A program made the translations under genes and the position numbers. Shown one piece after another: positions 52,264 to 62,144 of a stretch of 64,000 nucleotides of DNA; positions within the stretch are counted from its first letter, which is position 1; each line of letters opens with the position of its first letter. Origin of the DNA: Phenylobacterium sp. (lineage in GTDB: Bacteria; Pseudomonadota; Alphaproteobacteria; Caulobacterales; Caulobacteraceae). The stretch covers positions 1-64,000 of the forward strand of contig NZ_SCVD01000019.1 of assembly GCF_004297125.1 (NCBI RefSeq), read 5' to 3'. A model generated the notes under the pieces. It was not told the origin of the DNA, ran no database searches, and saw nothing but the letters and a program-made list of their open reading frames with translations.

Positions 52264-53277
52264 ATGTCCAAGCTTGCCGAACGCCTACCCTCCGCCTTGC
52301 GCGACCCTGTCGTCATGCCCTGGGTCTGGACGGCCGCCATGGTCGCCGCCGCTTTCCTGTTCCGCCTGCAGTTCGAGGATGTGCTTGGGGGAGGTCTCGC
52401 CTACTCGACCTTCTATCCGGCGGTGATCCTCGCCGCCTACGCCTTCGGGCGCGGCCCGGCGGTCGCGGCGGCCCTGGTCTCCTCGGTCCTGGCCTTCTTC
52501 TGCTTCGTCCAGCCGGCCTTCGCCTGGAAGGCGACCCCCACCGTCCTCGCCGCCTTCGGCTTCTTCAGCCTGGTCTGCGCGGTGGCGATCGTGGTGATCA
52601 CCGGCCTGACCGGCGCACTGAAGAACGTGTCGCGCGAGCTGGGCCGGGCCCAGGCGGTGGCCGACAGCCATGCGGGCCTGTTCCGCGAACTCAACGAGCG
52701 GATGACCCACCATATGCGCCTGGTGGCCGGCATCCTCGCCCTGCAGGCCAAGGGCGAGCCCGAACCCCAGGTGGCCGACAGCCTGAAGCGGGCCATGGAG
52801 CGCACTCTGCTGATCTCCCGGGTGCACCGAGAGCTGGGCGGACGGGTGGACGAGGCCGTGGATTTCGACGCGTTCGCGGCCGCGCTGGCCCGCGCCGTCT
52901 GCGTGGCCCGCGATCAGCCGCCCGAGCGGGTGCTGGTCGAGGCGTCCGGACTCAAGTTGGACACGGAGGAGGCGACCTCGCTGGGCGTGGCCCTGGCCGA
53001 GTGCCTCGGCGCGCTGTTCGACACCGGCGTCACCGGGCCGCTGCGCCTCCGCTTCGGCGCCGACGGCCGCCAGGCCGAAGTGGCGATCTCCGAGACGGGA
53101 GAGGGGCGCGACGGCGCGCTGGTGTCGGTGACCCACGGCTACCTGCTGCGCGCCATGACCGAACAGCTCGGCGCCGCGGTGGCGCTTCGGGCCGACGCCG
53201 GGGGCTCGGCGCTGGTGCTCTCGCTGCCGCGAGGCGGCGGCGGCGCGCCAATGAACCCGGTCTCGACCCTGCACTGA
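52264..53277 (+). CDS. DUF4118 membrane protein with degenerate histidine-kinase core
   Basis: 337 residues. Four hydrophobic segments in the first 120 residues (FLFRLQFEDVLGGGLAYSTFYPAVILAAYAF...) form a DUF4118-like sensor. The following helix (FRELNERMTHHMRLVAGILALQAK) aligns with the HisKA_2 dimerisation helix, but the phosphoacceptor position of ELNHRVKN is Glu here. The ATPase-like C-terminus lacks clear N and G boxes. It is probably not an active kinase; it may scaffold or inhibit a partner. Confidence 0.72.
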   Translation: MSKLAERLPSALRDPVVMPWVWTAAMVAAAFLFRLQFEDVLGGGLAYSTFYPAVILAAYAFGRGPAVAAALVSSVLAFFCFVQPAFAWKATPTVLAAFGFFSLVCAVAIVVITGLTGALKNVSRELGRAQAVADSHAGLFRELNERMTHHMRLVAGILALQAKGEPEPQVADSLKRAMERTLLISRVHRELGGRVDEAVDFDAFAAALARAVCVARDQPPERVLVEASGLKLDTEEATSLGVALAECLGALFDTGVTGPLRLRFGADGRQAEVAISETGEGRDGALVSVTHGYLLRAMTEQLGAAVALRADAGGSALVLSLPRGGGGAPMNPVSTLH

Positions 53278-53320
53278 GCTCGTAGCAAGCGGGGGAAGGT
53301 TTCCCTTCCCCCATCGCATT

Positions 53321-53854
53321 CTAGTAGCCGTTCATCAGCACTTCGGCGATCAGCCCGGTGGCCAGGGCCATCAGCACGAAATTGCCGTCGGCATAGACCC
53401 AACGATAGCCGCGGGGCGGCGCGCGTAGGCCGTAGTAGTAGGGGTCCTGCACATAGTACCCGCGGTACGCGGCCGGCACATAGGCGCCGCGCCGCCAGTT
53501 GTGGCCGCGCACGACCGGCCGATATCCGTAGCCCGGCGCGTACCAGTAGCCCGGCCGCGCGCCGCGGTAGCTGCGCCATTCGGACCGGTTCCGCCAGGTT
53601 TCGGCGCGAGCGCGGTTGAAGCGGACTTCCCGCTGGCTCTGCCGCACCTCGGACCGGTCGCGGTTCAGTTCGCGCTGTTCGCGGCCGGTGACCACGCCGT
53701 CGCGGTGGGCGTCACGGCGGTCCTCCCTCAACTCGCGGCGGTCTTCCTGCAGTTCGCGCCGATCCTCGCGGCGCTCATGGGCGGGCTGGGCCGAGGCCGC
53801 GATCGGCGCGGCGGCGGTCACGACCGCGACGGCGGCGTACAGAAGGTGTTTCAT
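53321..53854 (-). CDS. RcnB-family periplasmic protein
   Basis: 177 residues: signal peptide ([20 protein letters not shown]), a striking Arg/Asp/Glu-rich repeat region ([20 protein letters not shown]) and a C-terminal RcnB-like part ([46 protein letters not shown]). RcnB proteins are small periplasmic proteins linked to metal homeostasis or cell envelope; the role here is unknown. The start at 53854 gives a normal signal peptide. Confidence 0.83.
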   Translation of the reverse strand: MKHLLYAAVAVVTAAAPIAASAQPAHERREDRRELQEDRRELREDRRDAHRDGVVTGREQRELNRDRSEVRQSQREVRFNRARAETWRNRSEWRSYRGARPGYWYAPGYGYRPVVRGHNWRRGAYVPAAYRGYYVQDPYYYGLRAPPRGYRWVYADGNFVLMALATGLIAEVLMNGY

Positions 53855-53885
53855 AGCGGGTCCTCGGGTTGCGTGTTCCATCGCC

Positions 53886-55622
53886 TCACTTGGCGCGGGT
53901 CGCGCTGAACCCCTCCTGAACCCCCGACTTCAGGTTCGGTTCATCTCGGGCGGCGCCCCGTCCGAAGTCCAGGGGGATGGAGAGCTTGCAACGGAAGCCG
54001 CCCGTCTCGAAGCTGAGCTCTGAAGTCCCGCCGAGTTCGCCCATCACCGCGCCCTGAACCATGCGGGTGCCGAACCCGCGCTGGCCTGGCGCGGTCACGG
54101 CGGGACCGCCGCTTTCGGCCCAGTCCAGCAACAGCTCCTCGCCCGCGCCGCCGGGGATCACCGCCCAGCTCACCCGCACCCGTCCGGCCCGGGTCGATAG
54201 GGCCCCGTACTTCGCGGCGTTCATGGCCAGCTCGTGGAACACCATGCCCAGCGCCAGGGCCTCGCGCGGAGCCAGGTCGACCTGCGGCCCGTCCAGCTGC
54301 ACCTGGTCCGGCGGATAGGGATCAAGCTGCTGGTGCAGCAGTTCGTCCAGCTGAGCCCGCTCCCACGAGGTGCGTGTAAGCGCGTTGTGGGTCTGCGAAA
54401 GCGCGATCAGGCGGGCCTCGAACAGCTCCCGGAAGTCGTCGATCGAACCGGCCCGCTTGGCGGACTGGCGCGAGATCGACTGCACGGCGGCCAGGGTGTT
54501 CTTCACCCGGTGGTTCAATTCGTCGATGAGCAGCCGTTGGCGCCGCTCGCTGTCGGCGACCTGGGCGAAGGCCTCCTGGCGCTCGGTGATGTCGAACATC
54601 ACCCCCACCATCCGGCGCGGGCGTCCGGCGACGCGGTCCACCACGCGGCCGCGCACATTGACCCAGCGGGTCCCACCTCGCCGAGCGACGATGCGGAGCT
54701 CCAGGTCATACTCCTTGTCCGTGTCGATCGCGGCCTGCAGCTGGGCTTCCCGCACGCCGTCGCCGGACGGCGCCATGGCCAGCAGGTCGGCTACCCCGAA
54801 CGGCGTGCCCGGGCGGCGATCCAGCAGCCGCCGGCCTCGCGGCGAGACGTGCAGCGTCCGGTCCGGCAGCGACAGCTCCCAGTAGCCGACCCCGCCGGCT
54901 TCCAGCGCCGCCAGCACGTTCAGGCGCTGGTCGTACAGCGCCGCCAGCAGGGCCAGGAACAGGATCAGCATGGCGCCTGCCGCGACGCCCAGCCCCAGCC
55001 CGTAGGGCGGCGCGCCGGAGCCGATCCCCGCAGCGTGGCCCGGAGCCAGGATCAGGGCGGCCATGCCGGTGTAGTGCATGCCGGCGATGGCGAACCCCAG
55101 GATCAGGGCCGCGGTCGCCCGCCAGCGCCGCGACCGCTCGCGCCGGGCCGCCACCAGCGCCGCCGTGGCCGCCACCACCGCGATCAGCAGCGACAGCGCC
55201 ACCAGCCGCGGCTCGTAGCGCATCGGCGCGGACATGCGCATCGCCGCCATGCCCACGTAGTGCATGGTGCAGATGCCTGCCCCCATCGCCGCGCCCGCCA
55301 GCATCACCAGGGCGCCGCCCGACCGCTCCCGGGCCGCCGAGAAGAACGCTCCCCAGGTGGCCGCGACCGCCAGCGCCAGCGACAGCAGGGTCAGGCCGAC
55401 GTCGTAGCCGACCGCCACCCCGGGATCGAAGCCCAGCATGGCGATGAAATGCATGGACCAGATGCTGACGCCCATGGCGACCGCCGCGGTCCCGAGCCAC
55501 ACCTGTCGGGTGCGGCCGATGTGCGAGCGCACCCGGCGAGACAGGTCCAGCGCCGTCCAGGATCCGAAGACCGCGATCAGCAGCGACAGTGCGACAAAGA
55601 CCGGATGGTGATGGTGCGGCAT
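53886..55622 (-). CDS. MHYT-sensor HWE histidine kinase
   Basis: 578 residues. Three MHYT-type motifs lie in the membrane domain ([33 protein letters not shown]), thought to bind copper and sense gases. A PAS domain follows ([34 protein letters not shown]). The kinase core is of HWE/HisKA_2 type with the acceptor His in [18 protein letters not shown] and [15 protein letters not shown] as N-box, and a G-box [17 protein letters not shown]. No response regulator is adjacent. It is divergent from the LuxR/hydrolase gene, 209 bases away. Confidence 0.88.
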   Translation of the reverse strand: MPHHHHPVFVALSLLIAVFGSWTALDLSRRVRSHIGRTRQVWLGTAAVAMGVSIWSMHFIAMLGFDPGVAVGYDVGLTLLSLALAVAATWGAFFSAARERSGGALVMLAGAAMGAGICTMHYVGMAAMRMSAPMRYEPRLVALSLLIAVVAATAALVAARRERSRRWRATAALILGFAIAGMHYTGMAALILAPGHAAGIGSGAPPYGLGLGVAAGAMLILFLALLAALYDQRLNVLAALEAGGVGYWELSLPDRTLHVSPRGRRLLDRRPGTPFGVADLLAMAPSGDGVREAQLQAAIDTDKEYDLELRIVARRGGTRWVNVRGRVVDRVAGRPRRMVGVMFDITERQEAFAQVADSERRQRLLIDELNHRVKNTLAAVQSISRQSAKRAGSIDDFRELFEARLIALSQTHNALTRTSWERAQLDELLHQQLDPYPPDQVQLDGPQVDLAPREALALGMVFHELAMNAAKYGALSTRAGRVRVSWAVIPGGAGEELLLDWAESGGPAVTAPGQRGFGTRMVQGAVMGELGGTSELSFETGGFRCKLSIPLDFGRGAARDEPNLKSGVQEGFSATRAK

Positions 55623-55831
55623 GGCCCCCGACTCGACCGCCGCCCACACTTATCCGGAAACCCGGGATCGCCAAGAGAAGATACAACCAACACATGCAAC
55701 TACTCGCGTAACGGAAGTTGTTGAATGTCGGGAATGCGACGTCCGTGGGATCGCGGCGCCGGGATTGCAGGGAACCGGTTCCGCGAACCTTGCAACTGCC
55801 GTGGCGAACGGCGCGTAGTCCCTTCAATCGC

Positions 55832-57673
55832 ATGCAAATCAAGTCCGCCCGACTCTCCGACCTGCTCCGGGCCCGCGGGCCTGCGGGCGCTCCTGTCGAG
55901 CTGTTGCTGGACTCCTGGGCCGCGGTGGAGGACGCGGTCCTCGCCGACAGCGCCGGCGCCCGAGAAGACTTCGCTGCGGCCGCCAACGCCCTGCCGCCGA
56001 TCGCCGGGGCCATCGCCGACCGGCGGGCGCTGGCCGTCGCCGTCATGACCCCCCGCGGCCAAGTCTGTTTCGCCGACGAGGGGTACCTAGCCCTGTTCCC
56101 GGAATCGGGCGACCTGCGTCCCCTTCTGAAACGCGCGCTGCGTGAGGGTCCCGTCGTGGGGCTCGTGGAGGGCGCGGCGGGCGCCGCCTTCACGGCCTGG
56201 GTCGGCGACGCCGCCGCAGCGGCGCGCTGGCCGCTGGGCCCCGAGGCGACCCTGACCCTGCAGGCCGGCGCCGAGCGGCTGGTGGTGGTTGTCAGCGCGC
56301 CCTCCCGCTCCTCCGAGCTCGCCCGCCGGGCGGCGCGGGCGCTGGATCTCACGGCCCTGGAAGCGCGGCTGGCCGAAGCCCTGCTGTTCGCCCCCAACCT
56401 CGACGTGGCCGCCGCCGACGCCGGCGTGGGCCGAGAGACCGCCCGCGACGCGCTGCGCCGCATCAACGCCAAGGCCGGCGTGCGCCGCACGCCCGAGCTG
56501 GTCGGCCGGCTGATCGCGATCATGTGCGCCGTCGGCGATCCGGCCGCCGACCAGGGCGCGGGCGACGAGGCGCTGGCCGAGAGCGCCTTCCGCCTCACGC
56601 CCGGCGAGGCCCGTGTGGCGGCCCTGGTGGCCCGGGGCGCCACCGCGCCGGAAGCGGCCCAGGCGCTCGGCCTCAGCTCCGAGACGGTCAAGACGCACAT
56701 GAAAGCCGTGCTCCAGAAGACCGGCGCCAAGGGCGCCAAGGATCTGGCCCGGATGCTTGTGGAGGCCCGCGAACTGGTGGCCGTGGCCTCGGCCGCCGAA
56801 CCGCTGCTGGGCGACGAGGGCGGCGGGGGGCGTCTGCGCATCGTCGGCGCGCTGGACGGGGCCCGGCGCGTGGCGCTCATCGACTACGGCCCCTATGACG
56901 GCGAGCCGGTGCTGGTGTTCCACGGCGCCGCGGCCGGGCGGCGTCTTCCCGATGGCTTCCGCCGCAGCCTGATCGCGGCGGGCCTGCGCCCCATCGTGAT
57001 CCAGCGGCCGGGATTTGGGCTGTCGGACCCGGCGGCGGACGACTATGCGGCGACCGGCGGCGCCGATATCGCCGCGGTGATCGACCGGCTGCGGCTGCGC
57101 CGAGTGCGGATGCTGGCCCGAGACACCGCCATACCGGTCGCCCTGCAGTTCGCGCACGACTACCCCGGCCTGCTGGGCCGGGCGATCCTCCTGAACCCGC
57201 ATCCGCCGATGCACGTCGCCGACGACCGCACCACGCTCGGGGCCGGCATCCAACGCCACCTGCTGCGTAATCCGGACCTGGTGGTCACCTTCGCGGAGTT
57301 CCTGCGCCGACAGGCCACCACCCGCCTCCTGGAACAGATCCTGGACAAGGTGTTCAGCGATCTGCCGCTCGACGCTCGGACCCTGGACGACCCGGACGTC
57401 CGGGCGTTCCTGATCCGCGACATCCAGGCGCTCTGCGCCCGCTCGGTCTGGGGCTTCGCCGCGGAACATGCCGCCTACGCCAACGGCTGGCGGCCGCCCA
57501 CGGGCCTCGGCGGCCACGACTGGACCGTCGTGCTCTCGACGGGGCTGCCCGGCCATCTGGATCCGGCCTGGCTGGGGATTCCGGGCGTGCGCTCCGTGGC
57601 CCTGCAGGGCGCCGGGGTCCTGCCTCAGTTCACCCACCCGCAGGCGTTGGCGGACCTGGTCGCGGAAGGCTGA
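55832..57673 (+). CDS. tandem LuxR-type HTH protein fused to alpha/beta-hydrolase fold
   Basis: 613 residues. Two LuxR-like HTH regions occur in tandem: LDLTALEARLAEALL through RRTPELVGRLI (172-228) and FRLTPGEARVAALVARG through KDLARMLV (253-312). The C-terminal ~280 residues have an alpha/beta-hydrolase layout (VLVFHGAAAGRRLP, IVIQRPGFGLSDPA, LLGRAILLNPHPP), but the nucleophile elbow expected as GxSxG reads LARDTAIP, and the C-terminal His is in PQFTHPQ. Enzymatic activity is therefore doubtful; the domain may sense a ligand. The N-terminal 170 residues are unassigned. Confidence 0.8.
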   Translation: MQIKSARLSDLLRARGPAGAPVELLLDSWAAVEDAVLADSAGAREDFAAAANALPPIAGAIADRRALAVAVMTPRGQVCFADEGYLALFPESGDLRPLLKRALREGPVVGLVEGAAGAAFTAWVGDAAAAARWPLGPEATLTLQAGAERLVVVVSAPSRSSELARRAARALDLTALEARLAEALLFAPNLDVAAADAGVGRETARDALRRINAKAGVRRTPELVGRLIAIMCAVGDPAADQGAGDEALAESAFRLTPGEARVAALVARGATAPEAAQALGLSSETVKTHMKAVLQKTGAKGAKDLARMLVEARELVAVASAAEPLLGDEGGGGRLRIVGALDGARRVALIDYGPYDGEPVLVFHGAAAGRRLPDGFRRSLIAAGLRPIVIQRPGFGLSDPAADDYAATGGADIAAVIDRLRLRRVRMLARDTAIPVALQFAHDYPGLLGRAILLNPHPPMHVADDRTTLGAGIQRHLLRNPDLVVTFAEFLRRQATTRLLEQILDKVFSDLPLDARTLDDPDVRAFLIRDIQALCARSVWGFAAEHAAYANGWRPPTGLGGHDWTVVLSTGLPGHLDPAWLGIPGVRSVALQGAGVLPQFTHPQALADLVAEG

Positions 57674-57754
57674 ACCGACACCCCCGATCGGGGGAGGCCA
57701 GGCTGAAATCCCCGCCCTACCCTTGGAACCTTAGAGGGTTTCATGGGGGAAATT

Positions 57755-58228
57755 ATGCAGAAGATCATCATCGCCGGCGTGGCCGTGGCCGCGCTCTTCG
57801 CGGGCCAGGCGTCCGCCCAGGCTCTCCAGGTCAGCTATCCGGGCGACGCGTCCATGGACTGCGCCGCGATCGCCGCCGAGGGCGCGCGTATGGATCAGGT
57901 GATGGCCGGCGCCAACGCCCAGGTCTCCAAGGCCAACGGCTCGGCCCAGGGCGCCGGGCTGGCCTCGACCGTGGCCGTGGAAGGCATGTTGCGCACCGGC
58001 ATGCTGGGTCGCGTGCCGGGCGCCGGCATGTTCGCCAACAACATGGCCAACATGGCCAAGCAGCGCGCCGCCCAGGTGCAGGCGCAGGCGCAGGAGACCA
58101 TCCAGACGGCGACAACCCGCAAGGCGCTGCTGGCCGGCCTCTACTCGGGCAAGAGCTGCGACGCGGTCCCGGCCGCCCCCGCCGCCCCGGCCGAACCTGC
58201 TGCGACGCCGGCGCCGACCGGCCTCTGA
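57755..58228 (+). CDS. exported Ala-rich protein of unknown function
   Basis: 157 residues from an ATG with GGGGGAA three to four bases upstream; an ATG four codons earlier overlaps that site. Signal peptide IIIAGVAVAALFAGQASAQ, then a helical, Gln/Ala-rich part (KQRAAQVQAQAQETIQTATTRK) and a Pro/Ala tail, with two cysteines that may pair (DCAAI and GKSCDA). Common in Caulobacterales; role unknown. Confidence 0.72.
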   Translation: MQKIIIAGVAVAALFAGQASAQALQVSYPGDASMDCAAIAAEGARMDQVMAGANAQVSKANGSAQGAGLASTVAVEGMLRTGMLGRVPGAGMFANNMANMAKQRAAQVQAQAQETIQTATTRKALLAGLYSGKSCDAVPAAPAAPAEPAATPAPTGL

Positions 58229-58448
58229 GGCGCCCCGGAGCCGGGCTCGGCCCGGCCATCCACGATCCGTGTAGGCCGTGCGGATGGGGCGATCGCCCCC
58301 ATGCGACTCCCCGACGGACGGCCTTTCGTGGGTGGTCGGACCCGGCCCGGCTCTGGCCCGGCGGTCCGAGCGCCCTATTCGAGGCGGGGTCTCGCCTCAG
58401 TGGCGAAGGTGGTTGCCTTGCCCTCGTCCGTTCGCCAAAGCTCCTCCC

Positions 58449-58853
58449 ATGGCCACCCGTAAACGCCCGGGACAGATCGCCGTCCAGGCGCTGATCAGCA
58501 TCGTCGTGGCGGCCATCCTGGTGGGTCTCGCCACCATGGCCCGCATGGCGCTCGGGCCGAAGCTGGGCGCGCTTTCGCCCTTCATGCTCTATGTGGCCGC
58601 CGTGCTCATCGCGGGCCTGGTGCGCGGCCCATTTTGTGGCGCCCTGGTGATGCTGGCCGGCGGCGGGGTCGGGTTCGCCCTCTTCCTCGCGCCGAACGGC
58701 GTGGCTCCGCCGGGCTCGGTGGCGGCTCTGATGATCTTCCTGGCTGTCTCCGCCCCGGTGCTGGTCACCGCCAACGAACTGCGCGTCCAGCTCGGCCGCG
58801 CCATGGCGCGGCTCACCGCCGCGGTCGAACGCAACGGACGAATCGCTTCTTAG
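58449..58853 (+). CDS. short DUF4118-like membrane protein
   Basis: 134 residues with three or four hydrophobic segments ([79 protein letters not shown]). It is similar to the sensor part of the 52264 gene, ending right after the linker helix (ELRVQLGRAMARLTAAVERN). It is thus a sensor domain without kinase, either truncated or a stand-alone small membrane protein. Confidence 0.65.
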   Translation: MATRKRPGQIAVQALISIVVAAILVGLATMARMALGPKLGALSPFMLYVAAVLIAGLVRGPFCGALVMLAGGGVGFALFLAPNGVAPPGSVAALMIFLAVSAPVLVTANELRVQLGRAMARLTAAVERNGRIAS

Positions 58854-58895
58854 GCGACGGTCGGCAATCCGACTCAACTTTGCGGCGAAAGGTGT

Positions 58896-59117
58896 ATGGT
58901 GGCGCTCGGGAGATATGCCGTGCCGCTGTTCACCTTCTATCCCTGTCGCCCCGACGGTTCGTCCGCCGCCTTCGAAACCATCGAGTGCCGCGATGAGGCC
59001 CACGCCCTGGTCCGGGCCCGCCAGGTGCTGGACGATCATATGAGCGCCGTCGAGGTCGTCATCTGGCAGGGCGAACGCCAGGTCGGTGCGGTCGGCCGGG
59101 TCGCGGACCCCGCCTGA
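58896..59117 (+). CDS. small conserved-looking cytoplasmic protein
   Basis: 73 residues, ATG with GAAAGG close upstream. LFTFYPCRPDGSSAAFETIECRDEAHALVRARQVLDDH then VEVVIWQGERQVG has the ferredoxin-like beta-alpha-beta look of small DUF proteins in Alphaproteobacteria. Function unknown. Confidence 0.6.
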   Translation: MVALGRYAVPLFTFYPCRPDGSSAAFETIECRDEAHALVRARQVLDDHMSAVEVVIWQGERQVGAVGRVADPA

Positions 59118-59165
59118 CGCACGCCCGCCCTTGCCCTGCGCGGCCGCATCGGCCAAAGCCAGCGC

Positions 59166-59354
59166 ATGTCGAGCGGCCGCCCGAAGCCAGATCGCACCGT
59201 CGCCACCGTCCGCGTCATGACCCTGGTCAGCGTCGCGCTGGCGCTGATGTGCGCCTTCCTCGCCTATGCCTGGAAGACCGAGCGCGAATCCGCGGCCTGC
59301 TGGCGCACCGCCGCCGAGTTCCAGTATCACCCCGAGGGCGACTGCCGGGGCTAG
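59166..59354 (+). CDS. small single-pass membrane protein
   Basis: 62 residues with one transmembrane helix (VMTLVSVALALMCAFLAYAW) and a short tail with two cysteines (ESAACWRTAAEFQYHPEGDC). Starts 49 bases after the previous gene. Unknown. Confidence 0.55.
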   Translation: MSSGRPKPDRTVATVRVMTLVSVALALMCAFLAYAWKTERESAACWRTAAEFQYHPEGDCRG

Positions 59355-59423
59355 AGCCATTGCCCATTGCGACGCACCGGCCCCGGCCCTAACCCTGCCG
59401 ATCTAGTTTTGGGGCGAGGGCGC

Positions 59424-60755
59424 ATGATCCGATCCGTGCTGGCGGGGTTCGCCGCGACGTTGGCGCTATCGACCGCGACGGCGGCCGAGCCGGTCCTCTA
59501 CCGCAACGCCACCGTGATCGACGGCACGGGATCGCCGGGCCGGGCCGGCATGTCGGTGCTGGTGGATGGCGAGCGCATCGCCAAGGTCCTGCCAAACGAC
59601 CGGCTGCCCGCGCCGGCCGGCGCCCGGGTGGTCGATCTCACGGGCAAGTACCTGCTGCCCGGTCTGGTCGACAGCCACGAGCACCTGGCCACCCCGCCCA
59701 ACCGCCGCCAGGCCGAGGCCAGCCTGCGCCGCGATCTCTACGGCGGCGTCACCACCGTCCGCGACATGGCCGACGACCTGCGCGCGGTGGCCGAACTGAC
59801 CCGCGCCAGCCGCAAGGGCGAGATTCCGGCCCCCGACATCCACTACGCCGCCCTGATGGCTGGCCCGTCCTTCTTCGAGGACCCCCGCACCCTGGCCGTG
59901 AGCTACGGCTTCACCCCGGGCAAGACGCCCTGGATGCAGGCGATCGACGACAGGACCGACCTGCGCGAAGCCGTCACCCTGGCGCGCGGGACCTCGGCCA
60001 CGGCGATCAAGATCTATGCGAACCTGCCCGCCGACCTGGTGCGGAAGATCACCACCGAAGCGCATCGCCAGGGGATGCAGGTCTGGGCCCACGCCGCAGT
60101 CTATCCGACCACGCCGGCCGAGGTGATCGACGCAAGGCCCGACGTGATCTCCCATGCCTGCTCGCTGGGCCATCAGGTCGCCGGCACGCCCCAAACCTAT
60201 CAGTCGCGCACGCCCATGGACCCCGCGCCGTTCCTGGGCGCCGACAACCCGGTGGTCGCTGCGCTGCTCGCCCGGATGCGGGACCAGGGGACGATGCTGG
60301 ACGCCACCACCAGCATCTACGCCACTATCGAGGCCCGCGCCGCCGCCGACCCGAAGATGAAGAAGCCGCTGTGCTCGGGCGCCATGTCCGACGCGATCAC
60401 GCACCAGGCCTGGAAGGTGGGCGTCGACATCTCCACCGGCACCGACTGGGTCGCGCCCTGGAACGATCCCTGGCCCACCCTGCACCACGAACTGGCCGCC
60501 CTGGTGAAGCTGGGCATGCCGCCCGCCCACGTCATCCGCGCCGCCACCATCAACGGGGCCCGCGCCGCCGGCCAGGCCGACGACACCGGTACGATCCAGG
60601 CCGGCAAGCTTGCCAACCTGATCGTGGTCGCCAAGGACCCCACCGCCGACATCGCCAACCTCAAGACCCTCGAACTGACCGTCAAGCGCGGCCGTGAATA
60701 CCGCCGCGCCGACTTCAAGCCGCTCACCAAGGTCGAGATGGAAGACGTTGAATGA
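59424..60755 (+). CDS. exported amidohydrolase (imidazolonepropionase/prolidase-like)
   Basis: 443 residues with signal peptide (VLAGFAATLALSTATAA). Metal ligands of the amidohydrolase fold are complete: LVDSHEHL (HxH), a probable carboxylated Lys in ATAIKIYANLP, VWAHAAVYP, VISHACSLG and STGTDWVAPW (Asp). It likely cleaves N-acyl amino acids or dipeptides in the periplasm. The stop overlaps the M19-like gene (ATGA), suggesting joint action on peptides. Confidence 0.86.
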   Translation: MIRSVLAGFAATLALSTATAAEPVLYRNATVIDGTGSPGRAGMSVLVDGERIAKVLPNDRLPAPAGARVVDLTGKYLLPGLVDSHEHLATPPNRRQAEASLRRDLYGGVTTVRDMADDLRAVAELTRASRKGEIPAPDIHYAALMAGPSFFEDPRTLAVSYGFTPGKTPWMQAIDDRTDLREAVTLARGTSATAIKIYANLPADLVRKITTEAHRQGMQVWAHAAVYPTTPAEVIDARPDVISHACSLGHQVAGTPQTYQSRTPMDPAPFLGADNPVVAALLARMRDQGTMLDATTSIYATIEARAAADPKMKKPLCSGAMSDAITHQAWKVGVDISTGTDWVAPWNDPWPTLHHELAALVKLGMPPAHVIRAATINGARAAGQADDTGTIQAGKLANLIVVAKDPTADIANLKTLELTVKRGREYRRADFKPLTKVEMEDVE

Positions 60756-61861
60756 ACCGCCGAGACCTCCTGGCCCTGTCCGCCGCCGCCCTCACTGCGC
60801 CCGCCGCCGCCGCGGCCCCCGCCGATCCCATCGCCCGGATGATCGTCGTCAACGCCCTGGGCGGCCTGATCGACCCGAACCTTGAGGAGCCCAAGCGCGC
60901 CGCGGTCACCCCGCGCATCCTCAAGGACGCGCATGCCTCCGGCATGACCGCGGTCAACTGCACCATCGGCTACGTCGCCGGCCCGCAGGAGCCGTTCCAG
61001 CAGTCTGTGGCCGACGTCGGCCAGTACGACGCCATGATCCGGGCCAATCCGAAGGACCTGATCAAGGTCCTCACCGCCGCCGACATCGTCCGCGCCAAGG
61101 CCGAGAAGAAGATCGGTGTTATCTACGGTTTCCAGAACGCCGCCATGATGGGCGACGACCCGGCGCGCGTGGACATCTTCGCCGACCTCGGCGTCCGCAT
61201 CGTCCAGCTCACCTACAACCTGCGCAACCAGCTCGGCGACGGCTCCATCGTCCCGGAAGGCCGCGGCCTCACGGACTTCGGCTACAAGGTAGTGGAGCGT
61301 CTGAACGGCAACCGCGTCATGGTCGACCTCAGCCACTCGGGCCGCCAGATCTGCCTGGACGCCGCGCGGGCCTCGAAACAGCCGATCTCGATCAACCACA
61401 CCGGCTGCCGCGCGCTCACCGACCTGCCCCGCAACAAGACCGACGAGGAGTTGCGGCTGGTCGCCGAGAAGGGCGGCTTCGTGGGCATCTACTTCATGCC
61501 GTTCCTGAACCTGTCGGGGCACGCCCGTGCGGTCGATGTGGTGGCCCACATCGAGCACGCGCTGAACGTCTGCGGAGAGGACCACGTCGGCATCGGCACC
61601 GACGGCGGCACGACGCCCATCGACGACCTCGAGCTCTACAAGGACGCCCTCAGGAAGGAACACGAGGACCGCAAGGCCAAGGGCATCGCCGCTCCCGGCG
61701 AGCGCGCCGACACCCACCCCTTCGTCGACGACCTGCGCGGCCCCGACCAGTTCCGCAAGCTCTACCGCCTGCTGGCCGAGCGCGGCCACAGGCCCGCCCG
61801 CATCGAGAAGATCCTGGGCGGCAACTTTGTCCGCTACGCCAGGGACATCTGGGGCGCCTAG
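60752..61861 (+). CDS. membrane dipeptidase (M19)-family protein, atypical
   Basis: 369 residues; MNRRDLLALSAAALTAPAAAAA is a Tat-like signal (RRDLL). M19 motifs are present in the C-terminal two thirds: GVIYGFQNAAMM, VRIVQLTYNLRNQLGDG, VMVDLSHSG, SINHTGCRAL and VGIGTDGGTTP. The first metal motif of typical M19 enzymes (HxD in DGHNDLP) is replaced by VVNALGGLIDP. It therefore belongs to an atypical subgroup or has altered metal binding. Translationally coupled to the amidohydrolase. Confidence 0.82.
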   Translation: MNRRDLLALSAAALTAPAAAAAPADPIARMIVVNALGGLIDPNLEEPKRAAVTPRILKDAHASGMTAVNCTIGYVAGPQEPFQQSVADVGQYDAMIRANPKDLIKVLTAADIVRAKAEKKIGVIYGFQNAAMMGDDPARVDIFADLGVRIVQLTYNLRNQLGDGSIVPEGRGLTDFGYKVVERLNGNRVMVDLSHSGRQICLDAARASKQPISINHTGCRALTDLPRNKTDEELRLVAEKGGFVGIYFMPFLNLSGHARAVDVVAHIEHALNVCGEDHVGIGTDGGTTPIDDLELYKDALRKEHEDRKAKGIAAPGERADTHPFVDDLRGPDQFRKLYRLLAERGHRPARIEKILGGNFVRYARDIWGA

Positions 61862-61910
61862 GTTTGGAGCCTCGTCGCTATCCGGGCCGAGGTTGAGGCG
61901 CCAAGGCGCG

Positions 61911-62144
61911 TCACCGCCTGTCGGCGGGCGGCGGTGGCGGATCGAAGCCATCCGGCAGGAAGCCGCGCAGCAGGGCTTCGACGGCGACGGTGACGGGACC
62001 GGTGAGCGGACGCTTGCCCGCCTCCATCTCGAGGATGCGGCTTCCCCCGTGGTTCGCGGCGAACCGCAGCGCGCGGGCCAGGTCGGCCGGCGTCCAGCCC
62101 ATGGCCTCGCGGGCTTGTCGGAGGTGATCTCCGGTCTCGATCAC
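61911..62144 (-). CDS. XRE-like HTH protein
   Basis: 77 residues. GDHLRQAREAMGWTPADLARAL then RILEMEAGKRPLTGPVTVAVEALL fits an XRE-type HTH, ending in a Pro-rich tail. Such one-domain regulators are common in Caulobacterales. Target unknown. Confidence 0.62.
   Translation of the reverse strand: MIETGDHLRQAREAMGWTPADLARALRFAANHGGSRILEMEAGKRPLTGPVTVAVEALLRGFLPDGFDPPPPPADRR

Noticed and set aside
54234..55724. 496-codon open frame opposite the MHYT kinase
   Set aside because: Antisense shadow of a clearly coding gene; His/Arg/Gln-rich and without domains.
54706..56880. 724-codon open frame on the minus strand
   Set aside because: High-GC shadow that crosses the divergent MHYT kinase and LuxR/hydrolase genes; low-complexity Ser/Ala/Arg content and no motifs.
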